From Dipylidium caninum (Eukaryota > Platyhelminthes > Cestoda > Cyclophyllidea > Dipylidiidae), in NCBI GenBank assembly GCA_017562135.1, contig QEYB01000654.1, positions 558,001-622,000 on the forward strand: a stretch of 64,000 bases of DNA. Reading direction: 5' to 3'. Positions 13,001-21,723 of this stretch are shown here, one piece after another; the first letter of the stretch is position 1; each line of letters opens with the position of its first letter. Under the pieces are notes generated by a model that did not search any database, was not told the origin of the DNA, and was given only the letters and a program-made list of their open reading frames with translations. A program made the position numbers and the translations under genes.

Positions 13001-13670
13001 TCAACACTTACTCTCCCATGCCTACTTAAGTACTTGAGGAGACTTCGGTTGCCGTTACACTTTTCCTGTGGCTTTTTTAGTTTAATGACGAAAGCGCCTC
13101 GAATGCGGAACCGAGAAGAGATGAGACTCGAACGGTCATGCTTAATGATCCCATGGTTGCCAAGGGCAACACGAGCTCGGAGGAGATGCAGGAGTTTTGG
13201 CATCATCTGGCAAATTTGTCGATGGATTCGGAGCATCGAGTTCACATTCGAGCGTGCAATACACATGCCTGCAGTGAATTTGACCTCCAACTCCCCGATG
13301 TCACGTTCAGGACTATGAAGGAATACAGTACGTGGCTCGTGATGAAATGCCTACTTATGTTGAGGTTCAGTAGAAGAATTTTTCGACGCTTACCTGGCTG
13401 TGATTGTTTTAGGTTCAAATAAGATTGACCCCGACACCCTTAAGAAGCCGCCATCTGCTGCTCTGAGGGGTGAGTGTGTAGCCTGAAGCATTCACCCGGC
13501 CGTGAAGTGAAGAGTGTTCGCAATTGATTGACGAGAGCTCTTTGCAAACGCCTGTTCTTATTTTAGCGGCTGCGTTTCGTGAATTCACAGCAGAAAGTGA
13601 AGACACTGGGTCAGTAACTTCTACTTCAGTGCTTATACTTCTCGCTCTCGCATTGGTCGTTGATTTTTAA
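9839..13670 (+). CDS. GPI-anchored Ig-superfamily adhesion protein, 3' exons (partial)
   Basis: Seven exons join in phase: 9839-10022, 12406-12473, 12568-12778, 12848-12867, 13081-13327, 13413-13469 and 13567-13670. They give 296 codons and a TAA stop. Every junction has GT/AG borders and matching phase. The product holds the second half of a C2-type Ig domain (KLICEATTSYPPG, as in the Kirre/nephrin class), the NYPPQISF linker, a complete Ig domain ending DLGEHWCSATNKFG, an APSKPK linker, a weak FN3-like segment ending RVHIRACNTHACSE, a short acidic stem and a hydrophobic tail (VLILLALALVV) three residues before the stop. There is no cytoplasmic tail, so GPI anchoring at the outer cell surface is inferred. 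The 5' exons (signal peptide, first Ig domain, first half of the C2 domain) were not found. A one-pass membrane form from another 3' exon cannot be excluded. An IgSF identity is firm; the subfamily is less so. Confidence 0.82.
12406..12778 (+). CDS. Two exons of an Ig domain with altered core
   Basis: Exons 12406-12473 and 12568-12778 are separated by a 94-nt intron that starts GTAAGT and ends CTGCAG. They encode PPQISFDATPIHTALGASED, then the strand around RGKPAPELICDHM, and finally the F-strand DDLGEHWCSATNKFG. The usual B-strand Cys position reads ILIT and the usual C-strand Trp position reads C. The fold is recognisable from the E-F region and from the GKPAP turn. Confidence 0.85.
12848..12867 (+). 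CDS. 20-nt microexon, FN3 A-strand linker
   Basis: The acceptor is tcttgcag and the donor is AAG|GTAGTT. Twenty bases complete a Leu codon and add APSKPK. The phase fits both neighbours (2 bases, then 18). Such a linker commonly opens an FN3 domain. Skipping it would shift the frame, so it must be constitutive if the model is right. Confidence 0.65.
13081..13327 (+). CDS. Exon: divergent FN3-like membrane-proximal segment
   Basis: The acceptor is gcttttttag and the donor is A|GTACGT. It starts in phase 0 and ends in phase 1. The C-terminal part reads RVHIRACNTHACSEFDLQL, which looks like the last strands of an FN3 domain. The first half has no obvious FN3 core tryptophan. It contains an Asn glycosylation sequon (NLS). 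Confidence 0.75.
13413..13670 (+). CDS. Two last exons: stem and GPI-type tail
   Basis: Exons 13413-13469 and 13567-13670. They encode a Ser/Lys/Pro stem, an acidic Ser/Thr/Gly-rich stretch (TAESEDTGSVTSTS) that offers small residues as anchor sites, then VLILLALALVVDF and TAA. Hydrophobic residues run almost to the C-terminus with no basic stop-transfer residues, which is the pattern of a GPI signal. Confidence 0.78.
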
Positions 13671-13769
13671 GGAAAGTAGGAAGAAGGAGAGCAGAAATCT
13701 GGCCCTCCAACTATTTCCAAACTCGATTCTCTTGCCGAGCTCAGAAATTACCCATAGTGAAGAAAAAGC

Positions 13770-13775
13770 AATAAA
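13770..13775 (+). terminator. Poly(A) signal AATAAA of the Ig gene
   Basis: An AATAAA hexamer lies about 100 bases after the TAA stop at 13668-13670, in A-rich sequence. No other hexamer lies between. Confidence 0.6.
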
Positions 13776-15284
13776 AGAAAAAAGGAAGATGATGACGATG
13801 ATGATGCATTCCAGCCCGTTTTGTTTACTTGTTTTGTTTCTTTCCCTGACTCCCATTTTATGCCTCCTTCTGACCCTTCTCTATTTCTTTTGTCTTCCAT
13901 CCGAAAGCTACTTTGTTTCCCTATGCACCGCCTTCAGCTATTCTACCCGGCATTTCATTTTCCGACCTCACGTTCTTATCCCTCCTCCACCCAATTTTCG
14001 GCCCTCTCTTCCACTTTCCGTCCGTCCGTCTGTCAGTGTCTCCGTCTCCAGGCCCTCCATAGGCTGTTCCTATTACTCCAACAAATGGGCGCATGCATCA
14101 CGTGCTAATTCTGTGTACTAGTTAAGAAATATAGCTACTTTACTTTATTCAGTAGTTGTTTTTTTCATGGCAGTTGGTTCGCTAAGAGTGTGACTCGATG
14201 GGGGCAAAGTCATACACTCGAAGGAAGGCGTAACAACAATGAGCTTGGGGGAAGGAATCGCAGGACTGCTGGAGAGGTAGGTGAGGAGAGGGCAGAGGAG
14301 CGTGTTCACGCGTCGCAAATGATGGTGCTTCGAAAAACACAGAGGAACCAGGCTCTGTTGCCACCCGAAGATGACCGATTTCCACGTAGAGAATAAAAAG
14401 GTGTAAAAATGGGAAACTCCAGTGATACTTCGTGGTTGGTCCGACTGGCGGCGCAGAAGCCGTTCACTGCGCAGCGTTGTTCGAGGCACAAGTAAAGTCG
14501 GGGCGAATGTCGGCGACCAAGTGGGCACTCGTAGGCAGAGCAGCGTCGGTGAGGTCGCCGTCACCTCCTCGCAACAAGCGCTCTCCGCCTCCTCTTGCTT
14601 GCCAGGCGGTGAGCAACGCGCCGCAGCCCTGTGTCCCTTCGCCTTCGCGGAGGGGAGAGTCGAGCCGCAGGCGGCGAAGGCGGATGTCCCTGGCGGTGGT
14701 GGGCAGTCGACGGGCACAGAGAAGCCCCGGGACCAGCGGACCTTGACTCTCATTCTCCCTCGTCCGGTCGACAGGACTTCGAACTGAGGCGCTGACTTCT
14801 ATGTCACCCGCCTGACGAGCTTGGGACCGCTGCACACCGAGAGACGATGTCATTTCGTCCACCACGCGGCACCGCTTGCCTCCGCCCCAACAGGCACCGC
14901 CTTCCTGGCTCCCGCCGCCCACCCGACGGCGCTCCTCCTGCCGCCCCTTCGTGCCTACTTCCCTCACCGACACCGCGTGGAGCTGTGAACGACCTTCGCC
15001 TTCGCCTTTGTCCTCGCCTCCGCCAGCACGGTGGACTCGACCACCAGCTGGTGGCCTTTAACGTGCCGCAGTCGAAGCTCTCCCGGCCCGACATTGGCCT
15101 CGAGGCCCACCAGACAGTCCAGCCACCACGTCTGCCTTCCACCGTCTCACGCAACTCACCGCTTCCTCGATTCCGCCAGCCGGGCACCTCAGCCACGCCT
15201 CCGAGCCTTCGCTTTCCAACTCTCACTCGCGCCGTCCTCGCCGTCTTCGCCTCCTCCGCCTCTCACTTCTCCTTTGCCTCATTC
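13776..15284. other. Intergenic, no supported gene
   Basis: A C/T-rich stretch follows the Ig gene, then CpG-rich sequence with overlapping shadow frames on both strands. No exon, RNA gene or transposon protein is recognisable. Confidence 0.55.
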
Positions 15285-15980
15285 TCGCCCTTTTATGTGC
15301 CGCAGGACGCGTTGCGTGGAAGGCAGGCGAGGAGGACACCGTCGAAGCGGACGAATCGGCGTCGGGCGAGGCGCCACGGACGAGGGCGATGCGACCAGTG
15401 TTCGTTGAGGCGGCGTTTGGTGTCCACCTGAGCCCCAAACAGCCTCTGACACCGCTCTGCTGCGCTCCTCCTGCTCCTCCTCCTCCTCGTCCACCTTCCT
15501 GCCTCCGACAGCGTGGCTCTGAGCCCTCGAGTCGCCTCCACGAAACTTCGCGTTGTCCTCTCTCTTCACCTCTTCCCTCCGCTCCGAAAATGTCTGATGA
15601 CGTTTCTTTTTAAAAATTACTAACAGGCTACGCCTTACGCACCCACTCGGTTGGCGACTTCAATTAAAGATTAAAATTGAAAAGTAGTTCAGAAGGAAGA
15701 GAACAAAATCCAATTTAATGCGGCGCTGTTCGTTTTGTCGACGTCCTGTCGCCGCCGCGCGGGCGGTGCGATCATCGTCCGATCGTCCGCCGTCCTGCCT
15801 CCGACGGCGTCCTCTCCTCTTCGCCCACCGACACGGGGGCAGACAGGGCGGACCGAGCGGTGGATCGCTCCGACGTGACAACAACAACAACCACCATCGC
15901 AGGCCTGGCGATGAGGCCGCAGTTTCACCTCACCGTGACCCGACGCAGCTCTCGACCTCGCCGCCGGGGCGCTTAATTGG
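15285..15980 (+). repeat. Dispersed repeat, copy A
   Basis: This stretch matches 30205-30760 in the same orientation and 29566-29960 inverted. The shared core includes ACAGGCTACGCCTTACGCAC-like sequence at about 15623, GAAGGAAGAGAACAAAA at about 15692 and GTGCGGCGCTGT-like sequence. Its right part (about 15840-15960), with an ACAACAACAAC run followed by GGCCTGGCGATGAGG and TTTCACCTCACCGTGACC, matches 28600-28830 inverted. No transposase or reverse transcriptase is visible, so it looks like a non-autonomous or decayed element. Confidence 0.7.
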
Positions 15981-16766
15981 ACGCTGTGGACCGCCCGCAG
16001 ACCCGCTCGGCGAGGCGATTCGCCACGCTCCCCCACTCCGCGTCCACTTGACCGGCCGCGGTGAGTCGGCGGAGCCGGGCGCCTCTGACCCCGCGCACTC
16101 TGGACACGGATTCCTTTTTCTATGATGAATTAGGAGAGAAACGCGCAATAATGGTCTTCCCGAGATGCTGAAGTTGGGGAGGAAGAGGGGGATGGAGCTT
16201 TACTCTCGCGATGAGACGAAACACCCCGAAATTGGCGGACAGCAGACAAGTTACAGCAACCGAGTGGACATCGGGGCCCGACTGCAGCACCGGCCAAGAG
16301 AACCTTCCGCTTGCGGCGACGTGCGCCTCGCCGGGCGCATTCGACGCGGCCCCACCGCCTCTCCGCCGGGCTGCGGGGCCCGGCCAGGCGAGGTGGTGGG
16401 GCTGCGGGCGCCAGCACCCTGCACCCCGCGGCCACAGTCGAGCCGCCGACGATTATCCGGTCTCTTCACTCGCTCCAAGGCCTTGTCCTCCCGCATCGTC
16501 GTCGCGTCCACATCCCACCGCGTGGCCGCGGAGTTTGGCCGGCTCACTCAACTTCCGCCCACATCGCCGCCTCCACAACCGGGTCGGACGGGGGATGCGG
16601 ACGACGGACACCGCCGCCGAGCCCGGAGGACGCGGACAACGCGATCTCGGCCGTGGAAGGGTGGACGACGCGTCCACGACCGGCGGGACGAGAGGAGACG
16701 AGACGAAGCGGGGAAGAGGAAATGCCAGAAAAACCAGCAGAAAACATTTATTTATTTGGTTGATTA

Positions 16767-16772
16767 TTTATT
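16767..16772 (-). terminator. Poly(A) signal AATAAA of the nuclear receptor gene
   Basis: On the minus strand AATAAA occurs about 105 bases after the TGA stop at 16878-16880, with two overlapping copies a little further on (AAATAAATAAA near 16750). Confidence 0.65.
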
Positions 16773-16877
16773 GCCCTAAGGAGGGGGGGGCGGGGGTGGT
16801 CGGGGAGGCTGACAGGAACTAAGGGAGCACAACTAGACAGGGGAGAAGGGAAGGAAAGACTGGTTTCGGAATCGCCG

Positions 16878-17167
16878 TCACACGCTGCCAACGCCTCCGG
16901 ACGTGGCGGACCGCTCGGACTCCTCCTCTCGGGCCAGGAGGATCTCGTTCATGTAGAGGTAGTCGTTGGTGTTGCTGCCCTCGCGCATCCTCTCCAGGAA
17001 CTCCTCCTTGTTCCGGATGGTGATGGTGCGCAGCTCCGCGAACAGCGTGTACAACCGCTTCATCTTCATGCCGTTCGAGTGCTCGCGCATCACGTGGAAG
17101 CCCAACGCGTTGCTCATCACCGTCTCGATGGTCATCACCGCCGCCGCGTCCGCGATGTCGTCCCGAT
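16878..17167 (-). CDS. TR: Receptor exon 7: C-terminal ligand-binding helices and AF-2
   Basis: The acceptor is CAGCAG before 17167 and it starts in phase 1, completing an Asp codon. It encodes [11 protein letters not shown] to the end. LYMNEIL fits the AF-2 coactivator-binding pattern (two hydrophobics, any, Glu, two hydrophobics). A charged tail of about 20 residues follows before TGA. Confidence 0.85.
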
Positions 17168-18969
17168 CTGCTGGGGGCGGAGAGGGGAAAAAGCATAAAA
17201 AAAGGAGGAGAAGAGGAGGAGGAGGAGGATAAGGCAACACTCGGGCTGTTTCCACCCTCGTCTGAGCGAGGTTTTGTCTGTTTCACTTGCCCGTGGCGAC
17301 CAGCATAATCGCGGCCATGAGAGCCATTTCCGTGGTGTCCAATTTCCAGCGGACACATCGCCTGGCCAAATTGCGGAGGAATTTGGAGTTGGCGTCGTTG
17401 GAGGTGGCGATGAAGGGGTAGGCTTTGCTCACGATGGCCACCTCCTCTTCGAACACCTCGTTCTGGCGGTTGGCCGCGCGCTGTCGCGCTATGAGGCCGG
17501 CGAGAACCTCCACGGCGCGCAGGGTCATGATGTCCAGCAGGGAGGCCTGCAGCAGCCGCGTCTGGTCCCGCACGGGGAGCTGAAGGCAAGGAAACACCGC
17601 CGTGGGGCGAATGATGCCAATGACGGGGCAGAGGAGGAGGGGGAGAAGAAGAAGAAGAAGACGCAGAAGCAGGGGAAAGTTTGACAACCCACCAGAAGGA
17701 AGCCGGGCACGTATTTGGCGAACGCGAGAACGTCCAAAATCCGCGACTTGATGAGGTCGTTGACCATGTCCAAAATGCTCTTCACACCATCCGATTTGAA
17801 GTCGACCGGCTGAAAAGAGAACCGACCCGTGAGAAAGTCCAAAGCGACTGTCGTTGGGGAAGGAGGGGGGGGGGGGCGCCTCCGCCTCCGAAACCCGCTG
17901 ACGCCAACTTGGCAACTTCTTCGCCCCTCTCGAAACGAAATCCACCTCGAAAGGCCGACTGCGGCCTCGGCGCAGTCCGCTCCGCTCCGGTCCGTCGGAG
18001 AGGCGGCGCCGGCCGGGGCGAGTGACCGCGCGGTGGCGAAAATCGGTGGCCTCCGGACCCGCGTGGAGGTGGGGAACGCGACGGGGACGACGGTGAGCCT
18101 GGGAGCTGCCCGGTGCTGGCAATGAAGCTTGCGTCAGCAGCGCCACGCTGCGGACGAAGCGTCGCCCTCCGCCGCCGTCGGGGGGACTATGCCAAGTGAG
18201 AACCGCAGACCGCCTTCGCGGGCGCGGCCACGTCGAAGGCGTCGCGGCGGACGAGCGGAGGAGAAGGAGGCGCCACGTCTGGGAACCCCCTGATCCCACC
18301 ACACGTGAACGGACGACCCAGAGCGCATTTCCGCGCCCCAAAGCGTCCTTCTGCCGACATTTCTCGTCCACTGGACTCACCTCGCCCATCCGCGGCATCC
18401 GCTCCTCCAGCTTCATCCTCGTCATCGTCAGCGTGCTGTAGGCCTGCGTCAGGGCCTTGATTACCTCCTCGTAGTGGGCTCTGTCGATTTCGTCAATGTC
18501 CATAATGGCGAAAGCCTGAAGCATGGATGTTGAGGCGGCAGCTGAGACTTCTGAACCTGGAGCAGATTGCGGAATCTCACCGGAGCTGTAGGCCGCTGCT
18601 GTCGCAGCCGCCGCCGCCGCCGCTGCCGCCACTGCCACCGACACCGACGCCGACGTCGTCGACACTGCCCTCCTCTCCGTTGACGTACTCCCCGTGGTGA
18701 CCGCCAAAGTCGTGGAGGGGACCGTTGTTGTAATGGTTGTAGTGATGGTGTTGGTAGGCGAATCGCTCTTCGGCCCCGGGACAGACGCCGATGCTGATGC
18801 CGCAGCCGCTGCGATTGCTGCCATAATCGCAACCTCCTTCGACGGCATCATTGGTGAAACCTGCTCCAGGATAGGAAAATTTGCTCCCGTCCGTTGCAGC
18901 TGCTGCTGCTGCTGCTGCAACTGCTGTTGATGGTGTTGTTGTTGTTGTTGTTGCTGCGTGTTGTTGTTG

Positions 18970-19000
<31 letters not shown>

Positions 19001-21660
19001 TGGTGGTGCTGGTGGTAGTGCAGCAGCGAGGAGGCGGTGGAGGACGAGCACGAGGCGTACGGCTGTGGAGGGAGGCTGTGCGAAACGCCCCCGGAATTCC
19101 AGTAGACGCCCGAGTTGGGCGACGGTGTGGAGGGCGGAGGCGTGAGGAACTCGCTCGGAGTTATCGCCTCACTCTTTCGCGGCATATACGCTGGAGCAGC
19201 AGGGAAGGCGGTCGTGGCCATAGGCGGCCGAGGCTGCGGCACCGGCGGAGGCGGAGGTGGCGGTTGCGGGGCCGCCATGGCCGCCTCCGCTTGTTTTCGC
19301 GCCCGATTAGCCTCAATCAGCCGCCTTTTCGCCAGGCGTTTGTCCTCATCCAACACCACTGAAAACGAGACCGAGGTGCTTAGCTCCGCAACGCGGGCGG
19401 GTCGCGGGGCGAGGGAAGCGCAAACTTACAATCCATGGCCATTCCGCCTTTGAGGCAGCGATCAAACCGACACTTCTGACAGCTGTTGCGATTCTGCTTG
19501 TCACCCACGGAGCAATTGCCGTTGAACTTGCACGTATACTCGAGCTTCTTCTGCACGGAACGCCGAAAGAAGCCCTTGCACCCTTCGCAGGTCATCGCGC
19601 GGTAGTGGAAGCCCGTCGCGTTGTCCCCGCAAACAACGCACGGCTCGGGTCCGTTGGTGGTGTCCATGTAGCTCGGAATGTAGGGTTCTTCTGACGGAAA
19701 GGGTAAAAGGAGTGGAAGCGAAAGCAGAACGGAAGGTGGTGTAGGCGAAAATGGAGTCAACTGTTACAATGCACTAGTCAGAGTTTGGACGGGAAACCAC
19801 TTAAGTGTAACCGTCCATGCCTTCAGACGTGACTAGCCACGTTTATACGGTAAAATTGTTTAAAGGATGAGAATATGGGTCAGATATTCTGCGATTAACG
19901 CATACAGCTGGTGGGTGAAGACGAAACTACTGAAGGCATTTAAGTAGCGTGTAGGCAGGCAAAAGGAGCATTATGTATAAGCCTTTAAAAATACTCTAAA
20001 AAGCATGAAAATGTACATAGTTGATGCCTTATGATTAACTGTTAACCTAGTATAAAAAATAGAGGGAAGGGGAATTTTTCGAAGGGGCTACCAACCGACC
20101 TGGTGAGGCCTGACCTCACCGGAGGTGCATGCAACGATAAAGGAGGAAAACCAAAGTGAAATGAGCTAAAATCTATGCGAAAATGGGGCCGGGGTAGCCG
20201 CTTCGATGCCAGACTGTAGTCGACTAGACTTAGCATCCGGAGAGGAGTATCGGCACCCGTTCTCCTTCTCCCCGGCCTCGAGGCCAAGTGAGACCGCAAG
20301 TGGGCAGGATTTCTGAGCTTTCGTCAGCTGTAATCGGACCGGCGTTATTGGCTAATTGGAAAAAGAAGAACGAAGTGGCGACCTTCGATGCTTATAATCA
20401 GATGTTAAGGTCCACCAGCTGAATCGTGAGTGGCTAAAGGCTAATCAGTGAGCCGTGGTGAGGTCAGGAGGGTCATTAACCGCCGCTGCCTCGCTCTCTC
20501 GCCCCGCGTGTGTATGTGAATGTGTGCGAGCGTGTAGTCGCTAGCGCCGGTGTGTGTGTGTGTGTGGGTAGGTGCTCTCCTGCCGATGTGCAGACTTTTA
20601 ATGGTAGTCGTTCGGCGTCGTCTTTGTCGTCGTTCCCTTAACCCAATGACTCAGCGCAGCGGAGGTCAGGTCAATTGATGATATGCGGGTTTTGCGACCA
20701 TAAACTCGCCTCGCGCCTACCGGCGAGGCAGAAACGGAGGCCACAAGAGAGCGAGAGAGAGAGAGAGAAAGGACGAGCGAACGAGCGAGCGAGAAAAAAG
20801 AGACAGTCGATAAGTAGACTCCGAAGCTGCTCATGAAAATGCCGTAACCTGACGGCCGAGGGGACGCAGGTCGTTCGCTCGACGCAGGCCGACGTGGAGA
20901 AGGCCAGACCGGCCGGGAAAACGGACCTCCCAACCCTGCACCGAGGCGGGAGAACAGCGGCGAGGGGGAGGTGGTGGCGACTTGCTCGGCAGCCAGCACA
21001 ATGCGGGGCGGTCGAGGGGGCGGGAGAAGAGAGGCCGTCCGAAATAGACTTACTTTTCCGTTGTCTCGCCGGACTGGGATTAGTCGAGGTGGAGCTGCTG
21101 CTGTCGGTGCTTCGGCGTTTCAGAGTCGACTTCGGCTGTGGCAGTGGATACTTCGCTGTTTGCATCATCTGTGACGATGGCGATTGTGCCGGCGGTGTCG
21201 GCAGTGCCATCGAGGTGGACGGAGCATAGTAACCGGGATTCATGTGTTGTGGAATGATCATTGGAGTGAAAGAGGACCTCGAGGGGTCCGTGGGCTGTTG
21301 GTAATATGTGGAGGTCGGATACTGGTCGTAGCGAGGAATGTCTAGCCCGCCAGGGCCGCCGGGCATTGCCGTTGCCGGGGCAGTGGACATCGGCCAGTAG
21401 GGAAGTCCAATGAAGTTGGAAGAATGCGACGAGCTGCCGCAGCTGGCGTTGTCATTGCCACCGGTGGACGAAGAGGCAGGTGTGCTGACAGGATAGAGGT
21501 AGTTGAAGGCGGTGTAGGCACCGCTCTCAGCAGGCGTTACTTTCGCGGATGTCGATACCGAGGAAACAGGAGACACAATGGACGCCGAGGAGGAGGACGA
21601 GGCATTCGACGGCTTTTGCGCGTCCGCTGAAATTTCATCCGGATCTACTTTTGCCTTCAT
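16878..21660 (-). CDS. TR: Thyroid-hormone-receptor-like nuclear receptor
   Basis: A DNA-binding transcription factor of the nucleus. Exons, 5' to 3' on the minus strand: 21660-21054 (A/B region), 19690-19430 (DNA-binding domain), from 19358 (hinge; 3' end unresolved), about 18515-18381, 17809-17693, 17579-17291 and 17167-16878 (ligand-binding domain). The zinc-finger exon opens EPYIPSYMD and holds eight Cys and the P-box [11 protein letters not shown]. It is followed by [20 protein letters not shown], the C-terminal extension typical of thyroid hormone receptors. The ligand-binding domain carries [18 protein letters not shown] and ends with a helix-12 motif YMNEIL. Phases agree at every junction except hinge to helix 1, where the donor is not certain. 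The ATG at 21660-21658 is the first in this exon; an upstream 5' exon cannot be excluded. The hinge is unusually long and carries poly-Gln, poly-Thr and poly-Ala. The family call is firm; the ligand is unknown. Confidence 0.9.
17291..17579 (-). CDS. TR: Receptor exon 6: central ligand-binding domain
   Basis: It encodes [18 protein letters not shown] through [12 protein letters not shown] in 289 nt. Its 3' border is G|GCAAGT at 17291/17290, a GC donor. Using the nearby GT two bases later instead would break the frame into exon 7. Confidence 0.85.
17693..17809 (-). CDS. TR: Receptor exon 5: ligand-binding helix 3 region
   Basis: It is 117 nt, phase 0 at both ends, with acceptor ctcttttcag and donor CTG|GTGGGT. 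The product runs [20 protein letters not shown] to AKYVPGFLL, the usual helix 3 region leading into LPVRDQT. Confidence 0.85.
18381..18515 (-). CDS. TR: Receptor exon 4: start of ligand-binding domain
   Basis: It encodes [19 protein letters not shown] through RMPRMGE. The donor is GAG|GTGAGT at 18381/18380, phase 0. The acceptor may be cttcag before 18515 (phase 0), or gttcag before 18550 or gtctcag before 18541 (both phase 1). Confidence 0.7.
18600..19358 (-). CDS. TR: Receptor exon 3: C-terminal extension and long hinge
   Basis: The acceptor gttttcag precedes 19358, and T plus TG makes Leu of [15 protein letters not shown]. After about 30 residues the frame becomes Pro/Ala-rich, then holds a run of about 14 Gln, a Thr run and an Ala run, then a His/Asn/Tyr/Gly-rich tract. 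The frame closes at TGA near 18577. The obvious CG|GTGAGA donor (near 18583) leaves phase 2, which does not fit exon 4. Phase-1 donors at G|GT of Gly codons upstream would fit, so the right edge given is approximate. Confidence 0.7.
19430..19690 (-). CDS. TR: Receptor exon 2: two-finger DNA-binding domain
   Basis: It is 261 nt, entering and leaving in phase 1. It begins [18 protein letters not shown]. First finger: [18 protein letters not shown] plus CEGC. Second finger: CKFNGNC with a 10-residue loop to CQKC, followed by [14 protein letters not shown]-box EGCKG predicts binding to AGGTCA half-sites. Confidence 0.95.
20461..20475 (+). promoter_or_regulatory. DR3 nuclear-receptor element in intron 1
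   Basis: AGGTCA, a 3-base spacer, then GGGTCA form a direct repeat. It lies inside the first intron of the receptor gene. Function is inferred from the motif alone. Confidence 0.35.
20663..20673 (+). promoter_or_regulatory. Overlapping AGGTCA half-sites in intron 1
   Basis: AGGTCAGGTCA holds two half-sites sharing one base. A further TGACCT half-site lies at 20111-20116. Function unknown. Confidence 0.25.
21054..21660 (-). CDS. TR: Receptor exon 1: N-terminal A/B region
   Basis: It is 607 nt, leaving in phase 1 at A|GTAAGT. The product is Ser/Thr/Pro/Tyr-rich and low in complexity, with a basic end ([17 protein letters not shown]) before the zinc fingers. This is typical of an A/B activation region. 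A GTG at 21669 in the same frame is not needed. Confidence 0.8.
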
Positions 21661-21711
21661 GCGGTGCACCAGGGAACACCAACATCCAGCACGTCTAACA
21701 ATGTTAAAGCC

Positions 21712-21723
21712 AGGTCATGACCG
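21712..21723. promoter_or_regulatory. Near-palindromic AGGTCA inverted repeat (IR0)
   Basis: AGGTCATGACCG matches the palindromic thyroid-response element AGGTCATGACCT at 11 of 12 bases. It sits about 50 bases upstream of the receptor ATG. GGGTCA (21792-21797) and AGGTCA (21812-21817) lie within 100 bases, as do two ATTGG boxes (21766 and 21797). Inferred promoter or leader element of the receptor gene. Confidence 0.45.

Noticed and set aside
17283..18920. A 545-codon continuous minus-strand frame
   Set aside because: Only short segments are real receptor exons (helix 1 and the LPVRDQT exon); the parts between are introns with good splice borders read through.
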